Both the position numbers and the translations under genes were made by a program. A stretch of 64,000 nt of DNA from Dryas octopetala (lineage: Eukaryota > Streptophyta > Magnoliopsida > Rosales > Rosaceae). Of the stretch, positions 12,010 to 24,800 are shown piece by piece; position 1 is the stretch's first letter, and the number at the start of each line of letters is the position of its first letter. The notes under the pieces were generated by a model, which was not told the origin of the DNA, ran no database searches, and saw only the letters and a program-made list of their open reading frames with translations. The stretch spans positions 16,161,409 through 16,225,408 of the forward strand of contig OY992839.1 of NCBI GenBank assembly GCA_963921425.1, given 5' to 3'.

Positions 12010-15000
12010 GCTAAGAGGAAGCCTTAATATGATTTTCTCAATGGATCTTTTTCCTTACTTTGTTTAGTTTTCAGATTTGATGGATTTAATTCTTCTTCTA
12101 TACATGTGCTTGATCATAGACTAGGATTTGGGTATTGAATTTTGGCATGAGAATTTGTTTTTAAACTATGTCCTGATTACATCCTGTATATGACACTTAT
12201 GTCAAAACTCATTACAGGATATAATCATATATGTGACTCTGATGCTCTTGCCAGAGATTTTGCGAGTCTTTCTATCCTGGGACATCTCTTTCTTTTCGGA
12301 AGGTGAGAGTGTCACACCCCAAAGTGGGGTCTATCACTTTGAGCATGTGGCAGGGCCACATTGGTCACCAACTTTGAGATTAAGCCATCTCAAAGCCAAT
12401 GATCAATGTAAGGCTGATTGACACTAGATTTTGAAACCAAAATTCAGAGTAAACTTTTTGCTTTTAACAAAACAAATGTAACCAGTGAAAGCATTCTCAA
12501 GTAGTGAGCTTATAAGTTTAAGCTGAATTTATGAAATGCTAATATAGACCCTTGTTTTCAAATTGATGGGAAAAGCAACATAGACAAATGAGAGATTCAT
12601 TAAACTTTTAAAATAGAAAACCAATTGTGAAAGTTAAAGCAACAAGAGACATAAAGAGTAATGAGCCATTCTATTCCTTAGATCAATAACCAACAGTTTT
12701 CTCTTGCCAAGAGATCAAATCAAGGTAAAATAAAAGTGTGCGTAGGGTAAAAACATACTTATCCATGATGGGATCCTCTTCCTCATCACTTGTATATTCT
12801 GATGTGGGTGGTGAAGGAATGTCAGGGCTATGGGGTCTATCTTTCCAGCTGTCACATCTTCATCCTTCACTATCCGAGAGCTCTACAAAGCTAACCATGT
12901 TTCTTTCCTAAGGGTTTTCTACAACTTAACAAACTGTGTAGGGGTGAGCATTACTAATACCACTGATCACACACTCAATTAGTCTAAAACATTTTCATGC
13001 ATTTCAAGGTAGTTTAAATAAGAAGATAATGTTTTAACAAACATGTTTTGCCAAGCTGGCCAAAATTGCAAGTATATCATTCACAAGGTATCCAATCGAC
13101 ATTAACATGTTCAAACCAAAGTATAACATGTGGAACTTATAATAAGATTTGCAGATTAACTTTGCTTAGGATTATTAGAACATAAAATGATATAAATCAA
13201 TCAAGAAGACCATTTCTCAGTCTTGGATTACTTTGCATAATCCAATCACAAGTATCACAATCAACCATGCATCAATTCATGAAATGCAAACGCATGTTTA
13301 AAAGATAAAGTACAATGCAATGCGTACCTTTTCTCCATTTCAAAGCAAACATGTCAAGATTAAAAATAGTGGCCCTTATTCCCTAATTTGTAATTGTTAT
13401 TACCCCTATCCCCATTTCCTACTAATAATCAAATAGGTCTAGATAGTGAGATGTCCTTCATTGAAAGTAGATAACCCTATCTCTTTTCATCTAGCATATT
13501 CTTAAAACACATTACGAATTCCAGATAAAACCTGTATGCATACTTTTAGGGGATTGAACCCAAGAATAGAGTAAAAACTGTACCCCTTCATCTCTAATTA
13601 GGAAATCTAAACACAAAACATATAGTACACAATTTTAATTCATTAACCATGAATGTTCAAATGTAATGCAATGGCACCCCCTATGAAGGGAAGATCTGCC
13701 CTTAATGAACCATAATATAATAATTATGCGTGCACAGATGTAATGGCAGTTTCATAAATGCATTATAACTTCATTGCATAAGTTAGTTTTAACATGCTTC
13801 AGCAAATTGGTTTAATGAAATAAAAGCAATGGATCATCAAACTAAAGTCAACCTTGATCCAAAACCAAAAGGATTACCTAGTCACCAACTTATGCAAAAT
13901 AACTTTTGGATTTTAGCTTTACTAGTTTCACAAGCCTAAAATCAAACATAATTAACAAGTGATGGAATTAGTTCAAGTTTCCCTAGAGTTATTCCCAATT
14001 ATGATGCTCCTACTGTTTTCATTTTAAGTGTGAGTCCATTTCAGTTTCATCTTAAGCCTAAGTTAGTGAGTTTCATTCCTTAAATCAAGTTGAAGCCACT
14101 AGTATAACCTCTCATAATGATTGACTTAAAACACTAAGCCTGTTGTCCAAACTAACAAATCATACAAACCAAGGCAATTGAGACTAACTTTCAATAAACA
14201 ATTGATTTTCCCAAGCATGGTAAAGCAAGTTGAAGTCATCAACATGCTTTCACATATTTGATTTTTCTTAAACAAAGTAGGCAGCTCTTACTAAGTGTTT
14301 ACAGAAAATCTACCTAGGGATAGAGTTATGCAATTTCTTATAGGTTCTTATCATGGCATATTACTGCAAGGAAAACATGAAACAAAACAAATTATCCATA
14401 CTCAATTTGATAGCATGTCTTCAGCATCAAAACCAAACACATGTGTAAATATAAATACATATAGGTATAAGGAAAAAGCATGGGGTTTTAAGTGGACTAG
14501 CTCCCCTACCTCAAATGTAGTCCTTATCCTTGCTGCTGGCCCAACAAGTTGTTTCCCTAGTTTAAACACAGCCAAATCAGAAATGGCTTCTTCTAAACAT
14601 AAATTAGGGTTTCCTAGGTTTGAATGGCTTAATGAACAAGCTAAGTTGCAAATCCAAGATTTTAAAATCAAACAATAAAAGTTTGACCCTTTACAATTTC
14701 TAAATCATGTATTGAAGCATAAATGAAGGTTTAAAAGTATAACAAAAACCATACTAGAAGATTGGGTATGCTGCAGATGGGTTTTAATTCAAAATCGTTG
14801 GAAAACTTGATCCAATATCAATTGGACTCCCTCATGTTCCCAGAATAGTCACATGGGTGATTTTTGACTTGTGCAAACTGAAAGTTTAGGCCATAAAGCA
14901 TTAAAACAAAATATGATAATTTTGTGCACAATTAGTTCCTTAAAAAGTCTAAAAGAGCAACACCTGCTTTATGATTTTTATAAAATTCTAAAAACATAAT

Positions 15001-17361
15001 TTGAACAAGATTTTTTCACAAGACGTTAGAAGACACACTCAGATTCGTGCATAAAAATTTTCAAAGCATTTGGAGTTGTGCAAGTAGGGTTTCAAAGAGC
15101 CAAAGTTCACACCAGAAAACTGAAATTCTGCATAATCACTGTTCATTTGGCCAAAATCTCATTTTTGTGTATACTGAACCAAATTGAGTGAGGCAAATTG
15201 AAAAAAGGTTTGAAATCAAATTTAAAAGCTACTATAACAATTTCAAATGAAAATTTCAAGTGTATCAAAATTTGTGCATAAAAACCTAAGACTTGTATAT
15301 TTGAAAACATGCTCAAAGTGCAGTAACTTGTAAAATCCATTCCAAATCCATAGCAAGTTGGATCTGAGTGGTTCTTATTTCTAAATAAAGATTAAGGTTT
15401 CTAGTTTATTACAGTAAAACAGTTTTATTAAATTCCAAAAGAATTAATGCAGGCATCGAAAACATGGTAATGGGGTCAGTAAGTTGAAAATCAGCCAAAC
15501 ACGGTTTTAAAAACATAAAAGCCTATTGATTTTCGAAATGCAACTTATCTAAGCCATTCTAACATCTTTCCAATGATATTAAAAGACTTGGAAGATTGGT
15601 TTGTAGGTTTTCTTACCAGGGTTCCTTTCAAAGGCAGTGTAGGCTGCACTCCTTATTCTTCTTTCTTGAGCTTGGTTGTTCTTGGATTCCTTCAAGTTCT
15701 TCCCTTTCTCTGTCTCTCTTTCTCTTTCTCTTTATTTTTCTTTTTCTCTCGTTGAAACTGAATTGATGGTGGGAATGGTTTGTCTGAAAAAGTGTTTGGT
15801 TTTATAAAGTGAAAATTATGACTGTTGGAGGGAAAACAAAGAGTCACAACCCTTAAGTTTTCCTTCTTTGCATGGGAAAGGGTTTCTAGGCTATCTGTCA
15901 TATTTTGTTTCATCCAAGAGGCTTTTAATTGGCTGGCCAATCCCATTGGGGCCTGGTTTAGTGAATGATTAGCCTAATGGACTAGACTTACAGCCCATTA
16001 ACCAATCTAAGTCTATTGCTTTCTTTCCTTGCTTAATCCACTTAAATAAAAACCATCATTTAATCCATTTTCTTCCTCTAACCTAAAACTACACTCTATC
16101 CTTTAGCCTAAGTCATGATCATCATCTCATGCAAAAGTCATCTTTTTTTATCTCTTGCTCAAGTAATTAACCTAGGGTTATTCTAGCCCTAGTGGTCAAA
16201 GTAAATTTCTCAACTCTTTGGTCTTTCTAATGTTGCTTCCACCTCTAGTCATGCAAATGTCAAGGTTGTATTGCCATACAACCATTTCATGCATGTGATC
16301 CGAAATGATCACTCAAGTATAGTCAACAACTTGTTTGAATAATTAAGTAATAAAATAAGTGTGGTAGGCATTATTTAAGCATGTCATAAACATACAAGTT
16401 AATGATATGCTTTTGCATCCGAGATCACTAAGTGAGTGGACAAAGTTGTGTAAATAATCCACTACTTGTGAATACATAAGCATTTAAATCAATGTGTTGT
16501 GCATAAGTGACCATGTTCTTAGTTTTAAAAACACGAAGCAAGTGGCATGTTTTAAAAGAGTGCACAATTTCAAGTAAAGTAGATAATTTGATTCCTTAAA
16601 GTTAATCATGTGGAATAAATCCACATTTGTGTTCAAAACATAGCAATTAATACTAAATCAATTGATAAACTTAGTAACACCCTTTAACCAAAATTAAGAA
16701 ACTTTGGGGTGTTACAGAGAGATTCCATGTTGCACACTTACACGCCTCCATATGTGTGTCAATGCACCCAACGTACACATGTAATTCATGCTTGATAACG
16801 TTGGTCCATTTTGTGCTGTCAAAGTACACTGAACACACACACAAGACATCGGTGGTGTCTCAAGTCTAAGGACTAATCAGTATCTATCATAACCAAAGAG
16901 TTCCTATTTGACATGCCTTAAAGCTGCATTTAGGATTCTTTGTTCGGTCAGTTCTGTGGACGTGTCTCCAAGCACGCAACCACATATATACCTGCTCCAG
17001 TGTCTCTACACTATGGCATGAAACTCACCAATCCAAAGAAAGCAAACGTACGTGCTAGTCTTGATTTATTGGAATGTTAATGTCGAGTTAATATTCCCTT
17101 CATCGACTAGGAACGTTTAGGAATCTAAGTATCTGATAACATGAATCTCAATGGTCTCACAGCTCATCATGTTTCTTCTCTTAGATTTTCATGGATGCAT
17201 TCATTCACTTACACGATGATCCTAGAGTTCCAGTGAATAATGCTTATGCCCTATATATTAATGTGTAATACAGATTAATTGAAATAGCCCTTGAGTCACT
17301 AACTTCAACCAAACACGTTTGGTTAACTAATTGCCATTGGTTTTAGGGCATATTTCCAACA
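12010..17361 (-). mobile_element. Copia-type LTR (minus strand), split by a nested solo LTR
   Basis: On the minus strand it begins at 17361 with 'tgttggaaatatgcccta', a hallmark start of plant Copia LTRs. It runs to 16722, then resumes beyond the nested LTR from 12304 leftwards, including 'atatcctgtaatgag'. Its far end near 12010 is uncertain. No coding part was found, so it is a solo or truncated LTR. Confidence 0.6.
12310..16716. mobile_element. 4.4-kb solo LTR, TSD GAGAG
   Basis: Starts 'tgtcacaccccaaagt' and ends 'actttggggtgttaca', long near-palindromic TG...CA termini. It is flanked by the 5-bp duplication gagag (12305-12309 and 16717-16721). Length and termini suit long Tekay/Del-type Ty3/gypsy LTRs; the family is inferred from these only. 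No gag-pol is inside, and open frames such as 14295-14678 lack homology. It lies within the Copia-type LTR and so is younger than it. Confidence 0.85.
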
Positions 17362-17474
17362 CTCCCTCCCTCTCTTCCTCTCTCACTCTTCACTCATCAG
17401 AGTCTCACACAATTAATCACCAACACCAACACACACATCCAATATTCTAATTACATAATTAATTACAATACTTT

Positions 17475-17512
<38 letters not shown>

Positions 17513-18480
17513 CCAAAGAGAGTGGTGTTGTACTTTGGATACTAACTCAGCGACTAAAAACATTTATTCGTTAAAAACCAAAAAAACAAAAATAAAAAAT
17601 TGATAGAATTTCGCATGGTGTAAATATGGGAGAAGGTAAGGGCAAATTAGGATATTCATGCAACTTAAATGGCTGACATTGGGCCCATTGACCATTATGG
17701 AAGAGAATATTAAAACCTATTGACCATTATGGTAAAAAAAAAAGTCCACATTAACTATTTTAGTATTTAAAATTGTTTGACTGATTTTAATATAATTTTT
17801 TATAATTGATATTGGGTCTTGTTTGTTGTAAATAATTGAGATACAGAATAGAACCACATATAAATTAATGAGATATGTCACATTAATTGGATAAAGAAAT
17901 TAAGTTAGGATATATAATAGTTTTTTTATCTTAATAAAACATTAAAATAATTTGTGGCATCTCTAGTATTAACAATCAGCAACTCAACCAAATGTCATAA
18001 AGATTCACCCTCTAATCTATATAAACAGATTAATCAATGTAAATAGAATGATCATAACATGATCATGGTGGTCCCACAACCCAAAACCAGCAAAGTGAAA
18101 ATGTCAGGAACCGTCCTATGGCCAGCAACATATGTTACCAAGTCAATTAAATTGTAAAGCTAGGGTTGACAAAACAGAGGATATGATGGTATAATAAAGA
18201 AGTAAAGATTGGCTGAGATAACACCCACAAGATAATATTACAGAAATTAAAAAACATCGAATACACGATATTATTATTAACAATGACATACATGGCATGC
18301 TAAAGCAAAACCAGATAACACCCATTAATTGACAAGGACACAAATAAACACTCAAACAAGCATTAATTCTCTAGAGGTAGTAGTGCGACTCTACTGCACT
18401 CTGAGATAACATTGTTGACAGAGTACTTAGTAGTGATTTATCACATAACACAAAATAAGTAAATGAAAGGCAAACCTCTT
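17362..18480. other. Intergenic DNA and probable 3' region of the ASR-type gene
   Basis: Contains a (GA)n microsatellite at about 17480-17511 and AT-rich spacer. The part next to the solo LTR (18371-18480, minus) would have been the original 3' continuation of the ASR exon before LTR insertion; it reaches a stop at 18371. Nothing else is supported. Confidence 0.4.
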
Positions 18481-20360
18481 TGTAACGCCCCGAACCTCGG
18501 GCCCATAAATGCACTGAAACCTTGACATTTAAACCACTTTTCAAAGAATGAGCCATGCACTTAATATAATAAATAAATACGTTAAATAAACCAGAGTGTG
18601 AGCCCAAAACATTTATGTAAAATTGGCTGTATAAAATCAGTTAAATCAAATTTAAAATAAGTCCCACTGCCTCGTCTTCTCCTCACTGCCTCCTCAGCCT
18701 GCTTAACCTGCAAAACACCAATAACCACACTGCACCATATCCATGGTACACCGGGTCATTCGAACAAATAACCCGGTAAGCTCACTAGAGCTCGTATGAG
18801 TGAAATAACGAAATAATTAACCTTAATAATATCCTCAATTTCCATACTCAAAATAATCCACAAGAGTATCCATAATTACTCAATCACATCACAAATTCAT
18901 CAACAAATATTCAAGCATCAAGATAAATATAGTTCCTCAAATTCACATCTTAAATCCCATCAATAAATAATAATCCTCATTCTGGCAAATCAATTGCCTA
19001 AACGTCAACTATTAACCTCAATCTCGAATCGTTCACATCCTAACTCATAACCTCAATGCATAAACCATTCATCAATTTCATCCTCAAGATTCAAGCCTAG
19101 ACTTACCCAGTCCTAATCAAATCAAATCCTAGCAAACAAATGCACACAAGCACACAAAGCAACGAAATAGACTATCTAATTTCACTCACTGTTTAACCAC
19201 GTAAAATGACGAAAATGCCTTTCTTGGCTCCTTTGCTCGGATCTCCAATTCGGCAGCATAACAACATCGGGAATGAGATTTCCCGAGCCCGTGTACCTGT
19301 TAAGACCAGACAATCAACAAATACAATTCAGAAACACAATTGGGCCACTGAATGACCGAAACAGGCGGCCACCACCACACACGGTGGCTGCCCAGCCCCC
19401 AAACAACACAGAGAATGCCACAAAACTCACCACTGGACCAGGAAAGGCTTCTGGAGGTTCCGAAGAGGCATACCGACGAAGAAGACCACCCAAATCGCCG
19501 CCACACAAGGCGGAGCTACAGTGGTCGTGGCTGCAAAATAGGGGAAATTGGATTCGAATCACAATTGGCTTAAACAAAGTGCACAGACATGAAGAGCATG
19601 TCGAGAGGATGAAGAATGATACCTCACTCGACGGAAAACACCGCCAGATTCGCCGGAAAAGCCGTCGGAGCAGCTGCAACAAGGTGGCGTCGAATCGCCG
19701 TCGTGGAGCATCACCGGGGTGAGAGAAATGCACGGGAAGACTCGCCGTGGCCTGGGGAAGAGAACCCAGGTGGTCCGGCGCCGCGATTTGGCCGGAAAAT
19801 ACGAGATCGCCGACGAGAGCCTCTCTCGGTCTTCGCGTCGATTCGTCGTGATGGTGGCTCAGCTGGATGATCGGCGGCCAGGGGGAGGAAGAGGGGAAGG
19901 CGGCGAGGCTGGTGGGCCAAAAACCCAACCCATCCGCCGCCGGACGCGCCGCCACGCGCCGGTGGCAGATCGGCGGAGGTGAGAGAAAGAGACAGGCGCG
20001 GGAGGGAGAGAGAGAGAGAGAGAGATGAGGAGAGAACTGACTTTTGGGGTTTTAAAACCCACCTTTGTAAAAATTACAAGTTTGCCACTCGTTTCAAAAG
20101 CCCGTATCTTTCAAACCGTAGCTCTGATTGACGCGTGCCGCGTGTCTACGAACTCGTGGACTCAAGACCTTTCCAATGTGCCCAAAGTCGAAGACGAAAG
20201 TCCATTAGTCTTAAAAGTCAACTTTTGGGTCGAGCCCAATTTAAAACAAAAATTAAAAATTAAACCAAAACCTTTTAAATTTCCAAATAAATTCCCAAAA
20301 TCCTTAAAATAAATTCGTAAGATATGTAAAATAACTCCTTGAAAAATACGGGGTCTTACA
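18481..20360 (-). mobile_element. 1.88-kb solo LTR, TSD CTCTT, inside the ASR-type exon
   Basis: Starts 'tgtaacgccccgaacctcgg' and ends 'aaatacggggtcttaca'. It is flanked by identical ctctt at 18476-18480 and 20361-20365. A CT-rich leader on the minus strand (about 20000-20025) suggests minus orientation. The 213-codon minus frame at 19314-19955 and several overlapping frames come from its GC-rich part and are not genes. The insertion removes the normal C-terminal end of the adjacent ASR coding sequence and supplies a new stop codon at 20304. Confidence 0.88.
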
Positions 20361-21544
20361 CTCTTCCTCTTGTTCCTTGGTCTCTTTCTTGTCATGATGC
20401 TCGTGGAAGGCAAACCCACCAGAACCAAGTGCAGCTACTGCACCAAGTTCCTCTTCTATCTTGTGCCTGTGCGCATGCGGGTCTTTCTTTGACTCGTGCT
20501 TCTCACGCTGCGCACGTACGTACACCAATATATCATAACCACATACAGATTAAGAGGGAATTAAGGGTCAAAATTTCTAAATTTATGTTACTTATTTTGA
20601 GAATCACGATTGAATCTAATACCACACATCAAAATAAGAGTGCCTTAATCTGATAATTAAATGATCCAATTGAAATGTAGGGGGCGTGGATCCGCATCAT
20701 CTCATTTTTGACATAAGTTTTGACACAATATTTAATTAGGGCTCACTCCATATATGACTTAAACGATCCGAATCGTCTATTTTTTAAGTTTTCATTAAAG
20801 GATTATCTTTGTAAAAAATTAAATAAATCAAAAATCATTTACTTACAAAAATTTAATGGTCATAATTATTTTGGTTGTCTATTTTTTTGATCATAATTAA
20901 ATAACTTAATAGTTTCTGATTTATCAAATTTTTTTTTACAAGAATATCCTTTAATAGAAACTTAAAAAAATAAATAGTTCAGATAATTGAAAGATCATAT
21001 ATATAATAGGCTCCATTTTAATATTGTGTCAAAACTTGTGTTAAAAATGAAATGTCACGGATCCTTCCCCAAAAATGTAATAGCATGCCAAATCGTTTGA
21101 CAAGAAATTAATTAAACATTTTATTTTCCAACAAAGTTGATCCAAGCCAAGTAAAAAAAGGTTACTTATAGAATCGACTAGGTTTGATCCAAGAAAATTT
21201 TGAAGTTATAGAAAACATAAAGCCCCGAAGATTAGTGAAAAAAAGGTGATGGGCTACAATAAAGATATATTTGAATAATAAATCTGAATTACCAATGCAT
21301 AAACACCAGCAGCAGCAGCACCCAACTCGCCGAGCTGCTCGAGATGCTTGTGATGCTTCTCCTCCTTCTGAGATGGATATGGGATTGTGAGATTACCACA
21401 TTGGTAATCAGTGCAGCCAGGCTTGGCCAGAGACGGCTCGGCTTGAGCAGCTGCTACCGCTGCTGCTGCTGCTGCTGCAGCTAATATTAACAGGCAAAGT
21501 TGCAGAATCCAGCTCCCATGTAAGGCCATGGCTGGCCTATGCAT
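20304..21544 (-). CDS. Chimeric gene: WAK signal peptide/GUB start fused to ASR (ABA/WDS) domain, LTR-derived tail
   Basis: Exon 1 (21544-21293) encodes a hydrophobic, alanine-rich signal peptide and [17 protein letters not shown], the start of the wall-associated kinase galacturonan-binding domain. It switches in frame to [17 protein letters not shown] of the ASR family. After a phase-0 intron (GT at 21292, AG before 20507), exon 2 gives [19 protein letters not shown] and [13 protein letters not shown], the conserved ABA/WDS core. It then crosses into the solo LTR at 20360 and stops at 20304. The spliced product is 151 aa, or 146 from the second Met. ASR proteins are normally cytosolic/nuclear hydrophilic stress chaperones and Zn-dependent DNA binders; this one would be sent to the secretory pathway. 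The usual His-rich C-terminal end is lost. Whether it is expressed is unknown, and it may be a young pseudogene. Confidence 0.72.
20680..21070. mobile_element. MITE with long inverted ends in the ASR intron (Mutator-like)
   Basis: Left end 'gggggcgtggatccgcatca' and right end '...cacggatccttcccc' are inverted copies that continue for over 50 bp (both contain 'ttttgacacaatatt' in opposite orientation). Flanking 9-bp repeats tgaaatgta (20671-20679) and aaaaatgta (21071-21079) match at 7 positions, as in aged Mutator-type insertions. It lies wholly within the intron of the chimeric gene. Confidence 0.7.
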
Positions 21545-21710
21545 GCACCAGTAAGTACTACGTACTACGTACTTAATTAATTCCTTTCCTTCTAGCTGGC
21601 TATTAAGTGGAAATCTAGAGCTAGTACTGTACTACAAATTTTGAATTGTATATATTTTTGCTTGCTTGAGAGAAGTATAAGTGCTAGCCTGCAGTATGGT
21701 CTTTGATGGG

Positions 21711-21850
21711 GCCTCATGGCTCATGCATTCATATATCGAGTTGGTAGCAACTAGCAAGCAAGCCTGGCCTTATCTGTAGGCATATTAAATTATTGGTCGA
21801 TATGGATCAATAATGGAAGGAAGACGAGAGACTGGTATGCGTGTGATAGT
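21711..21850 (-). promoter_or_regulatory. WAK-derived upstream region of the chimeric gene
   Basis: Closely similar to the DNA just upstream of the complete WAK gene (about 43190-43312): both contain 'ggtagcaactagcaagca', 'tatctgtaggcatatt' and 'aataatggaaggaagac'. The chimera therefore carries WAK promoter-proximal DNA as well as WAK coding sequence. Homology ends at about 21845-21850, where the viral insertion begins. Confidence 0.7.
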
Positions 21851-21859
21851 TCAAGATCT

Positions 21860-24800
21860 ATGAGATTGAATAATACAGAAGAGGTGGTCATCGGAGACTA
21901 TGAAAAGCAGTTACAGAACTGGAGTATCCCAGCATTCCCAACGAAGGAAATCTACCAGAAAGGGACGTTCGAATGGAGAAGTGATTACGTCATCAAGACC
22001 TGTGAACGCACAGTATCCATCTCCAACCAGGATGATAACATCCAGCTGTTCACTCCAAGCATGCTAAACCAGCATGTCAGTAAAAAATACAACTACCTAC
22101 ATATAGGGGTTGTTCAGGTAGCTGTTAAGCCCTTGGTAAGGATGGGCTTAAACACTTCTGTTTTAGTGTGTGTACGAGATTGTAGACACAATAGATTCTC
22201 AGATTCTTTACTAGGAGTTGTGGAATCTTCATTAAGTGAAGGACCAATATTTTTTAACTGTTTTCCCAATTTCTCAGTGGCTCTCGCAGATAAAGGAGTG
22301 CTAAAAGCACTTACACTGAACATCAGGTCGCAGGGATTTGACATGATCCCAGGCTCCCAGAATATGGCGGTAGTATACAGGATATACTACAAAGCAATGA
22401 CAACTTTGTGTCCAGGGGCTAGAGATTTGCATGAGGAAGGTAAGACCATTATGTTCCAAGCTGACACGAGAAGAGCAAACGTGGCAGTACCCAAAACCAT
22501 TTTTTGGGATCAGGTAAATTTACCTAGAGAATGGACCCTAGTCCAAGAAGCCCCTCAAAGACCACTAGAAAACACCCAGATTGACCAAATAGTGGAATAC
22601 GAGGGAGGTGAGGTAGAAATTGGGTTTTCTGATTCTAGATCTACTAGGATTGGTAGCTCTAGTACCAGGCCCCCTAGATCGAGTAGTCAGAGACCTTCTG
22701 TGGCTATTAGATCTGAGGATCCTTGTCTTTCAAGAAATTTATATTCTTCCGAGCCATCTAGGAGATTAGATGATGACCCAATTATTATGGGAACAGAAAG
22801 GCTAGGAAACATCAGCAGGCCAGTTTACATAAATCAAGCCGAGCCGAGTATCAGAGAAGGCCCAACCTTTTCTGACATTGATGGCCCAATTTATACTGGA
22901 CCTCATATTAATGTCCTAGAAGCCCACCAAGAGTCTAACTTCAGACTTAACAAAGATATGCTAAAAGCGGATTTCATGAGTAGTAAGAATCTCCTCAAGA
23001 GGAGGTGGCTAATGGAAAACCTAGACAAAGAACAAAGGTTCCAATCCCACTACCAGTGGACAGAATGGATGAAGGAAAATAAGAAGATGGTTCCATTTTT
23101 TGATTGGTTTTATGAAAATATCCAGGGAACCATATTTGAGGATGCAATCAATGCCATAACTAGTCCATTTAAAACCTATTTCCCTAAATCAGGGGATCCC
23201 ATTAAAGCTATTCATCTGCCATGTTGTGTCTTAAACTTTGTCGGAGCCGTTGCAGCACCATTTAAGGCAAGTCTCAAAGTAGATATTGAGTCAAAGGTAA
23301 ATTCGACACATATTGAAACAATCATTCAACAGAATAACTTTTCGAATTTATGCTTGCAGACAATAGGGGAACAAACTACCAGAATTGAGGAAGCTCTGGC
23401 GGAAGCATTTCCTAAAAAGGCAACGATCAAAATAGGATCTACCACTGAGCAATTGATGTTCAAACCACCACCTGAGATGGGTGAGACGTTCTCTCTAAAG
23501 ACTTCTAATGATGATTTAATAGATCAAATTTCCAATAGATTGGCAGGCATTAAAATCCAAGAAAAATCCAAAGGGCCCGTAGCCACAACAAGGAATTCTT
23601 CAGGAGGAGAAAGCCCAAGAGCTGGCCCATCCATTAATGTTCTGGCCCATGAGGACTCAGAAATTGAAGAAATCGAAGAGGCCTTTAGACACCCTGAACA
23701 TGATGCTGAAATTAACAAAGTCCAATTTGGAGCAACACAGGTAAGAACAGCTCCTACCAAGAATTATTATCACAGGCCCACGCCTGTTGATATGCAATTT
23801 GAGGAGAATTGGATAAATGATCCAGTTAGGTTTGACGGGTCTTCCATTGTTGAATGGAATATAGACGGCAAGACAGAGTACCAGATCGTGGACACCTTTA
23901 GACAAATGATGATGCTAGCCACTGCTTTGAAGGCAAATCATAAAAATAGTACTGATAGGAATTTTGCTGTGGCAATAGTCTCTGGTTTTGCAGGTCAGCT
24001 CAGAGGATGGTGGGATTTCTTGAGTCAAGAGCAAAGAGAATCCATCCTAGGGGCAAAGAAAATTGTCGTCAAGCAAGAGGGCGGTATGGAACGTGAAGAA
24101 GAACAAGGAGATGCGGTCAATACACTCATTTTTACACTAACTCTTCACTTTGTAGGTTCCACTCAATTAATCCAGGATAGGTCTAGAGAGGTTCTCATGA
24201 ACCTAAAATGCTCTAGTCTATCGCAGTACAGGTGGTACAAGGATGTTTTCATGGCAAAAGTTTTCACACGTGCTGACTGCCATGCTGACTTCTGGAAGGA
24301 GAAGTTCATTTCAGGTCTTCCAGCCCTGTTTGCTGAAAAGGTAAAAAACAGGTTAAGGGCCAAGTATGGAGGACAAATTCCTTTCCATGCCTGCACATTT
24401 GGAGAACTTAATGGAGAAATCTGTGCTGAAGGATTATCCTTATGCACGGATATGAAATTGAAAAGGCAAATCGAGAAGGAAAGGCTGCTTAAAGGAAAGG
24501 AGCTAGGCGACTTCTGCGAACAGTTTGGCTTCTCAAAAGAAGCATCAATGGCGAGAAAGAAGAAGGTGGGCAAAAGGCAGAATCCTAAACAGGATTACTA
24601 TGCGAAAAAGAGACCCTCTTACCAAAAGAAGCAACACTTTAGGAAGTCACATTTTGGTAAGCAATCTAAACCTAAACAGGTAATGAAGGGAAAAGGTCCT
24701 ACTTGCTATAAGTGTGGAAAAGTAGGACACTACCAGAGAGATTGCAAGATGAAAGATAAAATTAACTCTTTGGATGTGAGTGATAGGCTTAAAGAACAGC

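Noticed and set aside
14295-14678. 127-codon frame in the 4.4-kb LTR
   Set aside because: No recognisable domain; inside a delimited solo LTR.
19314-19955. 213-codon minus frame and overlapping plus frames
   Set aside because: All fall in the GC-rich part of the 18481-20360 solo LTR and overlap each other on both strands; no family match.
21254-21544. WAK-like exon read as a stand-alone 96-codon protein
   Set aside because: The frame past 21293 is intronic; a GT donor and the ASR exon at 20507 give a better two-exon model.
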